The notes below the pieces were generated by a model that saw only the letters and a list, made by a program, of their open reading frames with translations, had not been told where the DNA came from and ran no database searches. 64,000 bases of DNA from contig OU452216.1 of assembly GCA_911728435.2 (NCBI GenBank), positions 7,142,342-7,206,341 of the forward strand, in the 5' to 3' direction. Source of the DNA: Apoderus coryli (Eukaryota > Arthropoda > Insecta > Coleoptera > Attelabidae). The number at the start of each line of letters is the position of its first letter. Position 1 is the first letter of the stretch. Both the position numbers and the translations under genes were made by a program. This document shows positions 41,691 through 53,030 of the stretch, piece by piece.

Positions 41691-41929
41691 GATATTGGCC
41701 TTCACCAGTAGGTATTTAGCCAGCTTCTAGTGGAATTTTTACGGACGCACATTAAAGTGCAGCTGGGCTCCTATATCCATAATGTACTTCTTGCACACTG
41801 TTTTGCGTTTCCAATTTCCTTGATCGGTGCGACGCAGAGTTCTTGTTCACTGTTTGGTGATTGCGATTTTCTAAATGTTACTCCTCAAACTTCTAAATAA
41901 AATGTTAGTTAAGACACACATAAAAGAAG

Positions 41930-42600
41930 AAGATAACCCTCCAACACACACCAGGAGATAGAGGGATCTGTAACAAAGGGTCACTGTAATTACAAGAGAA
42001 TATCATTCTGGCGCAGAAAACCAACAAAGGGTCACTGTAATTACAAGACAATATCATTCTGGCGCAGAAAACCAACAAAGGGTCACTGTAATTACAAGAG
42101 AATATCATTCTGGCGCAGAAAACCAACTAACAATTTAAGCGTCTCGTACTTCAAATCTCTAAGCACTGATTGCACCGACATAGATGATGAAACCCCGGAC
42201 TTTGAAAGTTCGGAGTATAGATTGCTATTATTGTTTGGACAATCAAACAGAATATGTGAAAGGCTACTCAATTGACCGCACTGGCATAAGGGATTGTCAA
42301 GGACCTTAATATTGTGAAGATGTTCTGGATATAAAACATGACCACTACGCATCCGAATAATGGTGGTAAGATGTCGTCGGTCTATGAACGGGAACTTGGA
42401 ATACCAGGGAGTGCCTGGAAACACTTCCTGAATGTTAGAATACCAGACACCCTTGATGGCAGATATATTTTTCCATTGCTGCCTCCAGTCCTCAAGCAGG
42501 AATAATTTAATATGAGGAAGAAAGTCCGTTCTGTCTAATTTGATTGGATGTGGGACTTGACAATGTCAGCCAGCTCGTGCACCTTCAATTTGTGATTTTT
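41930..42600 (-). pseudogene. LINE ORF2 3' part: end of RNase H and zinc-knuckle-like domain
   Basis: Minus-strand frames show KVHELADIVKS (end of an RNase H-like domain), then LTTIIRMRSGHVLYPEHL, CQCG and LSHILFDCPN, the cysteine/histidine-rich C-terminal block of I- and jockey-group LINEs. The segment before RMRSGH is frameshifted. It is truncated at its 5' side near 42600. Confidence 0.75.
41975..42127 (-). repeat. 51-bp tandem repeat (3 copies) at a LINE 3' end
   Basis: GGGTCACTGTAATTACAAGA...GGCGCAGAAAAC repeats at 41978, 42029 and 42080. Because 51 is a multiple of three, the minus-strand frame repeats too. It lies across the stop region and 3' UTR of the LINE fragment at 42128-42600. 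Confidence 0.9.
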
Positions 42601-43009
42601 TTTGACCTTTATTTGAGCCTCCACTGAATCAAATATAAGTACATACTTAAAGCTAAAGTTTCTTCCTATATCAGCTCTAATTTTCTGTCTCTATAATATT
42701 ATATAAGTACGCTCTAGTCTGACTTACTTGGTTTGTGTAATAAATTGCATTTATATTCCAGCCATTTGACTCTAATTGCCATTTTCTTTAACAATTTTTC
42801 GTTTTTTGGCAGCAGCCAATTTCGCGAAACGCCAACTTGTTAAAAGGCCAGCGGAGAATACCAGCGGACGTTTTACTCACATTTTGAAATATTAAACTTT
42901 ATAGAGAAAATGACGGGAAATTTATTAACATGAATAGATAGAACTATTGATTGGGAATTACTTTTACAATTAAAGGGGACCCGTCTAATCTAGTCTTCCT
43001 CTCCATTTC

Positions 43010-43384
43010 CGGGAGTTATAGTGCCCCAGGGAGAACCCCAATCCGAAACCACACATTTCCCCACGGTAGTACCATTTCAACGAACAAGAGAACTGAAAAA
43101 TAAAGAAACCAAAACATACGACACAAGATAGACAAGAAAACATAGAAATGGAGCCTCTAGTCGCTTGTTCCGCTCAGGTGAATCGCAGTAGCAGTACCCA
43201 GCGTCATCGTCCGGTCTAATAAACTAGAACCACTCCCTCAACGACTCGCCAAGCACTCTCGCCATTCAAAGCAGCCGTCAAAGACCCAGTGGCACCCATC
43301 TATCTGCAAGCCGATCAAAAAGGAGAATGAACAAGACTACCAACTAAAGAACTAAAACGGAAATATGACAACAAACACAAAAAG
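43010..43384 (+). ncRNA. Candidate non-coding first exon
   Basis: A comparatively GC-rich stretch ends at an ideal donor AAAAAG|GTAAGT (GT at 43385). Reading frames within it are short and stop early. The 5' limit is arbitrary. Two further spliceable segments follow at 43483-43560 and 43624-43666. Confidence 0.22.
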
Positions 43385-43482
43385 GTAAGTCATAACGACT
43401 TGAAATGCATAACGCCTATCAAGATGTTCAGATAGTTAACTTTCGATGTTAGACTGCAACTACTGGTCATGATCATTCCTAG

Positions 43483-43560
43483 ATCAGATACCATTTAAAA
43501 GACCCCACCCGGAATAGAATTCAACAATAAATCCGCTTGAATTCTATCAATCTCACAACG
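43483..43560 (+). ncRNA. Candidate non-coding internal exon
   Basis: Acceptor ATTCCTAG| and donor ACG|GTAAGTG bracket 78 bases with stops in all three frames, so it would be non-coding if real. Confidence 0.2.
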
Positions 43561-43623
43561 GTAAGTGCATCAATATATTTACAGTATTCACAATTATGCA
43601 TAGAATTGCTTGGCATGTTTCAG

Positions 43624-43666
43624 GGACTGAAGCAGACAACTTTGGAGAGGAAGACCTAGGGTTTAA
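43624..43666 (+). ncRNA. Candidate small non-coding exon
   Basis: Acceptor GGCATGTTTCAG| and donor TTTAA|GTGAGT bracket 43 bases. Support is splice-site strength and order only. Confidence 0.15.
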
Positions 43667-44829
43667 GTGAGTTGGGGCTTATAATAATGAAGCTACAATA
43701 ATAAAAGAGAAAAAGAAAAACTTGTTTCCATAAGACGAAACAAACTCAACTTGACGCACCCCACATTTTCACGTACAACCCCTATTTGTTTAGGATTGAG
43801 TCTAATACGATGTGTCATTGTAACTTAGTTTCGTGCGAAAACAATAGACGCGAATTAATTGGTTAATTTGCACTTGCACTTTGTGCGCAATTAATGAAAC
43901 GGGTGGGATTTAATTTCGTTTCAATTTATATGCAGGGACGTGTATATTGGATTCGTTCGAACTGCGTTATACGGTGGTGGGCGTTTTGAAGGATCGAGTA
44001 AACAATTTTAGCATCCCATTCGTTGTTGTTTCTGAAGTGAACGTGTTCAAAATACGGAATTATACAGTGGGGTGTTAAATATGTATGAGGATCACAACTA
44101 TTAATGACACTTCCTTCGATATAATCAGGCTCTAGACATGAAATATTAAGTGCGTTGTTGTTTTTTCCATACGTAGGTTATTTCGTCCCTTTTTTAAACC
44201 CTTTGCCTACGCCTACGGTGATTATTTTGACAACAAAGATAGTGAAAGATGTGCTGTACATCTCCAAGTAATGTAAACGCGAACACAGTGAGAGGATGAT
44301 GAACTTTCCGTTTTGTGATTCTAATTTCTTAACCCATGCCACCCTAAAGTTCATCTTGATGGACCCTTGACAAACGACAGATGCACGCAAAGATAATACA
44401 TAATACACCCACAATAATTATTACGCTTTGTTGGTAGTCAGTGGCGTGCCGAACTTATTAAAGAGAAAGAATTACCCCTGGCTTGTAATTTTATTTTTTT
44501 CTACAAAGATAGGCTGAGAGAAATTGAGAGCAAAAAACTCTTTAAGACAGAAACTGTCACAAACTGCACAAGGATCAACTTTGGACCAATTTCAAAAAAA
44601 AACATTGATAGAGCCGAATTATATGGAAATCCACTATATTTCTAAGTACGCCTATGTGTACGGCAAGATACTTTATCTAATTACGAATCTGTTCGAGGGT
44701 TACGGCACTTAAAATATCTTTTAATTTGTCTCAAGAAGATACGGATGCATCTTATATGTACTTGATGTTCTTAAAGTGAGATTGGCAGATCATTCACGAG
44801 AAAGAGAACATTATTAACCCCACTCTCAG

Positions 44830-45960
44830 CGGTGAGCAAACTTGCCTTTCGGATATAGTCAAATACCTGGGAGTAATCCTGGATAAACGACTAATCTGGA
44901 ATCAGCATATTGAGAAAACCATATCGAAAGCCACAGCGGCCATATCGACGTGTCACGGTAGGACTTGGGGGCTAAAGCCAAAGCTCACATACTGGGTGTA
45001 CCAAACAGTCATTAAACCCATGGTTACATACGCCTCATTAGTATGGTGGCCAAAAGTTAATATTAAGCATACACAATGCCGTCTTCAAAAGTTGCAACGG
45101 CTTGCATGTTTAGGAATAACAGGGGCAATGCGAACTTGCCCCACAGCAGCGATGGAAACGTTGCTGCCTGTCCTAGTCAAAAAAGAGGCAGCAATTAGCG
45201 CTCTGAAACTGGCACAGGTAATGGAATACAAATCTGGCGATCTAGAGGGACACATGGGAATCCTGAATCTAATACCTTTGGATTCAGGAAGAAAACCGTC
45301 GGACGCTTTGCCACGCAAACATGATTTTGAAATCCCATTTGAAGTGGTCATTGCAGACCGTCAAAATTGGCTAAATGGGGAACCACGATTCCCAGAAAAC
45401 ATATCCGTCTGGTATACGGACGGTTCAAAAGGAATAGAAGGGAGCACAGGCATGGAAGTATACGGGCCAAATTCTGAATCTCTCAGGAAAAGTCCCACTA
45501 TATTCCAAGCAGAGATCAATGCTATTAATCGTTGTGCTCAAGAATGCCTGCAGAGAGGCATCCCGGAACGGCAGATCAATATTATGTCAGACAGTCAAGC
45601 TGCGTTAAAAGCACTGCGGTCTTACACCTTCACGTCAAAGCTAGCATGGGAATGCAAACAGACCCTAAAGCAACTGGCAGCTCAGGGGAAAAAGATTACT
45701 CTGACATGGGTGCCAGGACATGAGGGCATATAGGGGCGGACCAACTTGCAAAAGAGGGCGCAAACGCTCCGTTCTGCGGCCCGGAACCCATCTTTGGCCT
45801 TCCAAAAAGCCATATGAAGGAAGAACTTCTTACAAAAATTAATTTAAGTTATACAAAGGCACACAATCCGGCATTCTGACCCGACCAATACAGTAAATTC
45901 AAAAACATAAATAAACCAACAAACAAAAATGCTGATAGCCTCTTATTACATACTAATTTA
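44830..45960 (+). pseudogene. LINE ORF2 3' half with RNase H domain
   Basis: From VKYLGVILDKRLIWNQHI (RT thumb) the frame continues through VIKPMVTYASLVWW and into an RNase H domain: WYTDGSK (first catalytic D), FQAEINAI (E), IMSDSQAAL (D) and TWVPGHEGI. A stop (TAG near 45731) and frameshift then precede GADQLAKEGA, which would supply the fourth catalytic residue. A later stop occurs near 45880. LINEs with RNase H belong to the I group (I, R1, LOA and relatives). It is 5'-truncated and not functional. Confidence 0.85.
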
Positions 45961-46040
45961 TGATATTTAGTCTACAGTATAATTTATTTTCATTCCTATA
46001 CGTTCAGATAGCGCGACTTGAGATCATTTGTTTAGATATA

Positions 46041-46074
46041 CCAGGGTGGTTTTATAACTACGGGACCACCCTCG
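46041..46074. mobile_element. 34-bp TA-flanked mini inverted repeat
   Basis: CCAGGGTGGT and ACCACCCTCG form a 10-bp inverted repeat around 14 bases, flanked on both sides by TA. It looks like the two joined tips of a Tc1/mariner element after loss of all internal sequence. Confidence 0.5.
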
Positions 46075-46439
46075 TACAAAAATTTTAATCACAAGCATAA
46101 AAACCACTTTTTTCTCCGGCAAATCGGCGCCTATGACAATCATTTTTCAAGATGGCTTCCAACATAAATACGAACAGCTGTATAAAAATTTAAAAAATAA
46201 ATCAACGTGTTTTAAAAGAGAAACTTTAAAACTCAAAACAAAAGGAAAACTGACCAACGCACGCATATTCTTAAATAAATTTTTATAGTATTTTTATTTT
46301 GACGTACTGATCTGAGAGGTTTGAACATTGATGGCTTAGGCTGAAACTAGTCCCTTCTATTTTATAAAAGGAATACAGTGGAGTTGACTTTGAATTTTTG
46401 AGAGCAATCCAACGAATATAGCGAATTTCCAACTTAAAT

Positions 46440-46800
46440 TTCTTTTCAGCAAACATTCTCTTGAGATCTGAAAACAGAAAAAAGTCCCTTGGGGCTAAAT
46501 CTGGAGAATACGGTGGGTGGGTTTTCACACGATGCATTGTCTTTTGCAAATGTGGCCGTTTCTTTGCTATTTCAGCCTTCAATCAATCAGTAGTGGTCGC
46601 TGTTGATGGTGGTTCCTTCAATTTGCGATCTTTCATAACCAATGCGTGTTTTTTTTTTAAGTTTTCTGGAAAACAGCCTCATTTGGTCGTCCACTGCGCT
46701 CTGCATCATTTATGCTGGTACGACCACGTTAAAATTTAGCAATCCACTTCTCTACACCATTTGTCTGGATGGATCAGAGTTGGGATAATGGTTATCAAAC
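46440..46800 (-). pseudogene. Mariner-like transposase remnant with internal deletions
   Basis: On the minus strand INDAERSGRPNEAV (end of the helix-turn-helix region) leads to EGTTINSDHY and AEIAKKRPHLQK, then KDNASC and HPPYSPDLAP in different frames, with RDFFLFSDLKRMF after it. These are blocks of a SETMAR-type mariner transposase. The segment between the DN and SPDLAP blocks is too short for DD34D, so about 60 bp is deleted there as well as most of the catalytic core before it. Confidence 0.75.
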
Positions 46801-47269
46801 CAGTCGAAACTTATATTTCCTTCCAGATGCATTTTTATTCCAAAACAAACAGTATATTTATATTTCGCACAAAAATCAATGCATCAATTCCAATTCGCTA
46901 CGAGTTTACCTGACTATTCCTAGGTTTCCAAATAACCACATAAAATAGAACTGGCAAAATCGAACAGTCAACATGAAAAATTGCAACAGACATACATCTA
47001 AACACTCTTTGGTGAATACAAAACGAGAGCGAACAAAAAAAAAAGAGAGAGAATCCATAAATAGGGAATTCTAGAGAAAAAACATTCTACCCGAGTGCCG
47101 ATCAGCAGAATGAATGAATAATAAGATATGGGAAAAACACTTTCCACACAAGGATATGGAAGAAAAATGGTGGATGGCATCCTCGTTGACAGACATGAGT
47201 TAGTATCTACGTGTATTTAGAATAAATTAGAATTCTTTTACAAAATTAATTTCCTAACAAGTATTTCAT
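46801..47269. other. Unassigned DNA
   Basis: No gene or repeat recognised. Confidence 0.4.
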
Positions 47270-48190
47270 TTGAAGAATGAAAGGCAGCAAATTTTTGAAG
47301 CATTTGGTCCTTCGATCCTCCGGAAACATCACAAGAAAATAATGTATCGTTAAAAATTGAATTTTCCTTGCCTTTTTGCCGTCAAAACATCAACTGACAG
47401 TTGTTTATTATGGCTATAGAGTTCGCAAAACTCACCGTGGAAACTTTCGCAGTCCTTCTGGCAGTTATTATACAAGAAGAATTTCATTTGAAGAATTAAA
47501 GGCCCTAAATAATGCTTTTACTACCTATTTTTGAGGCATTTGGTCCTATGATCCTCCCGAAACATCACAAGAAAATAATGCATCGTTAAAAATTGAATTT
47601 TCCTTGCCTTTTTGCCGTCAAAACATCAACTGACAGTTGTTTATTATGGCTATAGAGTTCGCAAAACTCACCGTGTAAACTTTCGCAGACCTTCTGGCAG
47701 TTACTATACAAGAAGAATTTCATTTGAAGAATTAAAGGCCCTAAATAATGCTTTTACTACCTATTTTTGAGGCATTTGGTCCTTCGATCCTCCCGAAACA
47801 TCACAAGAAAATAATGCATCGTTAAAAATTGAATTTTCCTAGCCTTTTTGCCGTCAAAACATCAACTGACAGTTGTTTATTATAGCTATAGAGTTCGCAA
47901 AACTCATCGTGTAAACTTTCGCAGTCCTTTTGGCAGTTACTATACAAGAAGAATTTCATTTGAAGAATTAAAGGCCCTAAATAATGCTTTTACTACCTAT
48001 TTTTGAGGCATTTGGTCCTTCGATCCTCCCGAAACATCACAAGAAAATAATGCATCGTTAAAAATTGAATTTTCCTAGCCTTTTTGCCGTCAAAACATCA
48101 ACTGACAGTTGTTTATTATGGCTATAGAGTTCGCAAAACTCCCCGTGTAAATTTTCGCAGTCCTTCTGGCAGTTACTATACGAGAAGAAA
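47270..48190 (+). repeat. 236-bp tandem repeat (~3.9 copies)
   Basis: GTCAAAACATCAACTGACAG occurs at 47381, 47617, 47853 and 48089, exactly 236 bases apart. Units contain CATTTGGTCCTTCGATCC and AGAATTTCATTTGAAGAATTAA. As 236 is not divisible by three, the array is not a coding repeat. Units are more than 95% alike, suggesting recent expansion. Confidence 0.95.
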
Positions 48191-48347
48191 ACTTTATTAT
48201 TTCATTTCCAAACATGTTCGTTCTCTTTGTATAGGTACCTACTTACAGTTAGTTCAGTTTGTTGTATGTTCTGTCACGTACGTAACATTTTTCATTTTCC
48301 TTGCTGGAATAAGCGTCTAAGAAAATATTGTTGTGTGAAAGTATATT

Positions 48348-48720
48348 ATAATAATAATATTCTTTATTGTCTAACAGGTTAAAGACCCAATTACAAGACA
48401 ATATAACTAAATAAATAAGCTACTATAATAATAAACTAATTATTAATAATCCTACAAAACAAAATACGCACAGCCGAGACAATTGAGCGCAGAAAAATCT
48501 TACAGACTCATTGAAATAGTTAATTTCTTGCCTAAATCCTTCTATGTTACATGTTTGGCATGCTCGAAGTAGTGATGCTTTGGATTCATAATTAGTACGA
48601 AAACCAGGAACGTGAAATAATCTGCTACTCCTCGCTGAAGGTCGCGGTATGTTAAAATTTAACGATCGAAGTAGATTTGAACAGTCCACCAAGCTTAAAT
48701 TGTGCTAGTGAGTTTATTTT
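48348..48720 (-). pseudogene. 5'-truncated LINE 3' end with (TAA)n tail
   Basis: Minus-strand frame SLNFNIPRPSARSSRLFHVP and FRTNYESKASLLRACQTCN matches the end of a LINE ORF2. It is followed by a stop and a 3' tail with AATAAAGAATATTATTATTA (in interrupted form). The (TAA)n tail marks the 3' terminus at 48348. Confidence 0.7.
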
Positions 48721-49930
48721 GAAAAAAATGCAACTTTTGATATAAGATAACCTACAAAATACAGCATAAAAACCTTGTTTACATAGGCGTTCATAAATAG
48801 TAGAGAAAGGGTCAACAAAATACAAAAATAAAATAAAAATGATATACTTTTAAGAAGTTGGTGTTAAAAATAGACTACAAAAATGTATGGGCCATAGGTT
48901 TGCAATAAAAGATTGATTCATTTGGGAGAGAATCAAAGGTTTGACCTTTAAGCAGCTAATTACCTCAAGGCAACTTACATTTTTGATTTTCGAAAACTTA
49001 TTTCTTCAAATCCCCAATATAAATAATTATTTTCACATTTTTATGTACCAAATTTGTCTTGAATGTCTTAAATTTCGAAATACAGGGTGTACAAGTTTCT
49101 TAATAATATTTGTAATGCTCTTTCTCTTTATAAAAGTATAAAAATTTGGTCTAATTGTCGAATTTTCTGCTGCAACGTTATTTTGGTAAGTTGCCATGAA
49201 GTTCATAACCCCACTAGCTATGTGATTACATAGTACATAGCTAAAGAAGCAACTAATCTGGGATGGAATAGGATCGGGTTGTAGAGGCAGCAACTTTACT
49301 TAACAATTTTGTGTTCCGCATTAATTATTCACCGAGACAAAAGCGACCAGACAGAGTATCATTAGACTTTCTACAAATAACCGCGATATACTCTCTAAGG
49401 CTTTATTACTTGACTGGTAGGGTGCTCGGTATCAACAATGTTATTATGTTATGCTGGATATTGTTTATTAAGATTAATTTCGTTCATAAATAACTTTGTA
49501 CCACTATAATGAGGGTGGAAAGTGAATTTTCAGTGATTTATTTTGTTCCTTTTGATATAGGAAAGTACGGGAGTGCTTAAAAAAGGTCAAGTTACCTTGT
49601 ATACCTGAGCAATATTTCCCGTAAACCAATGGCGTCTATTAATGGTTTGATTAAACTTAGCTTTTCCAAAAGCACTGCAGTAATTTATCATTTTTACGTG
49701 TATAGTTGAGAAAAATTTTAATGAGGTAGTCTACTGTCTAAAAATAGATAAGGAACAGGGTTTTTGAATATTAAACTCATTCCATATGGTAATTTATCAT
49801 TTTTAACCAGAGCTTTCTAAGGTTGTATTTTTCTACGGTCATTCAAGCTAGATTGACCTCTCATTTTGGCGGAGGCTTTTCAGCGTCATGTACTGTGTGT
49901 CTCGTGTGGCTAGAACAATCAAGAACTTCC
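48721..49930. other. Unassigned DNA with small repeats
   Basis: A segment at 48732-48769 is the reverse complement of 51832-51868. A TACAGGGTGTAC tip occurs at 49081. No gene recognised. Confidence 0.4.
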
Positions 49931-49934
49931 TAAA

Positions 49935-51273
49935 CAAAGGGTATCCCTATTAAAATATTTAAACATTCCTTAGATATGCTCTCCCCTGTAATAGCCGAGT
50001 TACTAAACATGTCGATACAATGCGGGATATTTCCAGATCAATTAAAAAATGCCCTCATTATCCCTATATATAAAAAAGGTAATGAACTAGCGCTGGAGAA
50101 TTACAGGCCTATAGCCCTGCTAAGTACTTTATCTAAGATTATTGAAAAGATTGTAGCAGACCGAATATTTGAATTTTTAAAATTTACTAACGTTTTGAGT
50201 GAATGTCAACACGGCTTCAGGGAGGGTTTTTCAACGGAAACCTGTACACTTCAGTTCATTCAGAGAGTGCACGATCTGATGGATGGAGGTTTTTATGTTG
50301 TGGCGTTCCTGTTTGACCTGTCGAATGCGTTCGATGTGGTTGACAGAGATTTCCTGTGTACAAAGCTGGAGACTCTTGGGTTACGTGGGTCGATTAACAG
50401 ATTGATTCGATCATATTTAACAAATAGACGAATAGCGGTTAGGGTAGTGTACTTGGACCTTTGCTCTTTCTGCTTTTTATCAATGATCTTTCAGCTAATA
50501 TCACACACGGTTCCCTTTATCTGTATGCAGATGACACAACCATATTGTTGTCCGACAAGGATTCTAAGATTCTGGAGCGGAAGATCAATGCTACACTTTA
50601 TGAGTTCCAGGTGTGGTGCAGGAAAACCAAACTGATCATAAACTATGGTAAGACCGTGGCACTGTCCTTCAATAGATATAAATCATCAAATATCGAAATC
50701 AAATTCAACCACGTTCTTTTGCCATTATCAAGGTCGGCGAAACTGCTGGGGGTGCTTGTGGATGACAGACTGGACTGGGTAACGCATATCGACGCCGTTT
50801 GCAGTAAACTGAATAAGAATCTATACTTACTTATTTCTGTTTATTATGCTTTAATCTATTCAGTGATTGCATACAATATTGTGATTTGGGGTAGAAGTGT
50901 TGAAATTGACAGGGTCTTTGTGCTGCAGAAGCGAGCGGTAGAGATACATTTAAAAAACATAACAGTCACTTCAATATATTTGTACAAACTACAGTGTTAC
51001 ACATTCAAAAACCGAAACATCACGCCTACTTGTGGCATTAATCATCAACATTTTACACGTGGACGAGATCGCCTGTATCTGCCCAGACCCAATCATGAGT
51101 TTTATAAGAAATCACCGCATTACTCTGGGCGATATTTTTATAATCTCCTTCCGGAAGACATAAGAGTTTGTCAGACAGAGGGTAAATTTAAAACTAAACT
51201 AAAGGCTCTCCTTAATTCTAACACGATCTATAGGCTTCATGAATTTACAACTATTATGGAGACATCGTAGATT
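49935..51273 (+). pseudogene. LINE reverse transcriptase (CR1/jockey type), 5'-truncated, deleted and frameshifted
   Basis: Starts inside ORF2 at GIPIKIFKHSLDMLSP. RT motifs follow in order: IIPIYKKGN and NYRPIALLS (fingers), QHGFREGFSTETC, FDLSNAFDVVD (first catalytic aspartate), LGPLLFLLFINDL, YADDTTILL (catalytic YADD at 50524-50535) and LLGVLVDDRLDW. Near 50440 a deletion removes the invariant GVPQG block and shifts the frame. The C terminus FKTKLKALLNS is intact to the stop at 51268. No endonuclease domain is present. Confidence 0.88.
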
Positions 51274-51293
51274 GTTATCGTGTGTTCTAAAGA

Positions 51294-51560
51294 ATTACTT
51301 TCCAAACCGGTGGGTTAGTCGAGGTCGTCCACAAATTGGCCAGACTTAAATCCTCTGGATTATTGTCTTTGGGGGTGGTTTTTATTAATCTCTCAAATGC
51401 AAAACTTGAACGCTGACCTTAAAAGGCTTCCGACATAGATTAAGCAATAAAGTGCACCTGTGTATGATCATATAGCCAAACATTATATTAAAATTTGCTC
51501 TATTTCGCATAATAACATGAGGGTCAGATATTATTACATGAATCACGTGTTATTTCTTTT
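51294..51560 (+). pseudogene. DDE-type transposase fragment
   Basis: FPNRWVSRGRP and, one frame away, NWPDLNPLDYCLWGW match the (S)PDLNPLDxxLWG block around the third catalytic residue of a Tc1/mariner-like transposase widespread in insects. Downstream residues carry stops. It directly follows the LINE at 49935-51273. Confidence 0.6.
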
Positions 51561-51669
51561 CAATCAAGCAACATTTACATATACAAATTAATCAAATGCT
51601 ATTCAAAGGAGTTGTTAGTAGGGGTTGATGGTTTCTCAGTGTACTGGACTGCAAACAATGAATTTTTGA

Positions 51670-51832
51670 TTAGGAAATTCTTAGACTGCATGCATCCACA
51701 GCAGCACGGTTTTTTCCCAGTACAGTAACCAACCTAACTTGTTTTCTAGAGGATGTATTTCGTACCCTCAGGGAGGATCTGCGGATCGATGCGATTTATA
51801 CAGATTTTTCGAAGGCTTTCGATAAGCTGCTA
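51670..51832 (+). pseudogene. LINE reverse transcriptase fragment
   Basis: HPQQHGFFPSTVTNLTCFLED and AIYTDFSKAFDKL (interrupted quotation) are consecutive RT blocks, the second carrying the first catalytic aspartate. The fragment ends abruptly at 51832 where a dispersed small repeat begins. Confidence 0.7.
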
Positions 51833-52234
51833 TTTTGTAGGTTATCTTATATCAAAAGTTGCATTTTTATGCTGAAGTTGCTAGTGCTAGTGAGTTTATT
51901 TTGAAAAAAGATCGAACTAAATACCACAATAACAACTTTTACCTTCTGTGCTAACATGAAATCTCATTCTTTGTCATTAAGCTTGTAATTCTCTCAATGC
52001 CTACAACGTCTCTATGCCTCCATAGTGCTCTATATTAGAGCATAGTTATTATTACTAAAATATTAGCTTTAGGCAAAAACAAGTAACAGAGAAAGTTTGC
52101 ATTAAATTAAAAGGGTAGTTGGCTGATGCATAACAACCTATTTCTATAGCAATGCATATATTAGGAGTTTCAATTAGCTCTTGTTTAAATCCAGGGTGTT
52201 CAGAAAATAGCATTATATTATATATAACAGGACA

Positions 52235-53030
52235 AATAATAAAAACATGGGAAAAATTACACACTGCGCGTGACATATATTATATCACATTTTTTGCATG
52301 ATATATATCTATGCTATATTATATCATGCGGTATATTTAAAGGAACAATAATGTTGTAGACCATTTAGGGGCTGTTTATCTACATGCAGAATGGAGAAAA
52401 CTTGCCTTAGGCAACGTTTAGTTTACATCGTTTCTTTATTAGATTCAAAAACCTTTTATAGAATTACCCAAATGTACAGCCATGGCCTCCGAACTAAGCT
52501 TACCCACAAAAGTGTACTCAGTAATTTTGCAAAAAAAGTAAAGACATGGGAAAAATGACACTCTGCGCATGATATATATATATATATTATATCATATTGC
52601 GCATGATATATATCTATGCTATATTCATGCGATATATTTAACAGTGTTGTAGACCATTTAAGGGCTGTTTAAACTACAAAATGGAGTGTTTTCTTTATTA
52701 GAATCAAAAAAAATTTTTATCCAATTACCGCAAGTCCCAAATATACAGCAATGGCCTCCGAACTAAGCTTAAGCTTAATTTTGTAACAGCAAAAATAGTA
52801 AAGACATGGGAAAAATCACACACTGCGCATGATATATATCTATATATATTATATCATATCGCACATGATATATATCTATGCTATATTATATCATGCGATA
52901 TATTTAACAATGTTGTAGACCATTTAAAGGCTGTTTAAACTACAAAATGGAGTGTTTTCTTTATTAGATTCAAAAAAAACTTTTACACAAGTCCCAAATG
53001 TGCAGCTATGGCCTCCGAGCTAAGCTTCGT
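52235..53030 (+). repeat. 260-300 bp tandem repeat (3 copies)
   Basis: AAGACATGGGAAAAAT-type heads at about 52242, 52541 and 52801 define units of about 299, 260 and 230 bases. Each has CTGCGCATGATATATAT with AT palindromes, then GTTGTAGACCATTTA, GGAGTGTTTTCTTTATTAGA and ATGGCCTCCGAACTAAGCTT. Confidence 0.9.

Larger units (their letters stand above)
42601..44829. other. Unassigned; includes a splice-site-rich plus-strand patch
   Basis: No protein gene recognised. Around 43010-43666 the base composition is less AT-rich and three segments on the plus strand have good splice sites (see the entries and findings). Confidence 0.4.

Noticed and set aside
47270..48320. Repeat-derived frame ending MPSKHQLTVVYYGY... 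as a gene
   Set aside because: The unit is 236 bp, not a multiple of three, so the frame is not kept across units; only the last partial unit is open.
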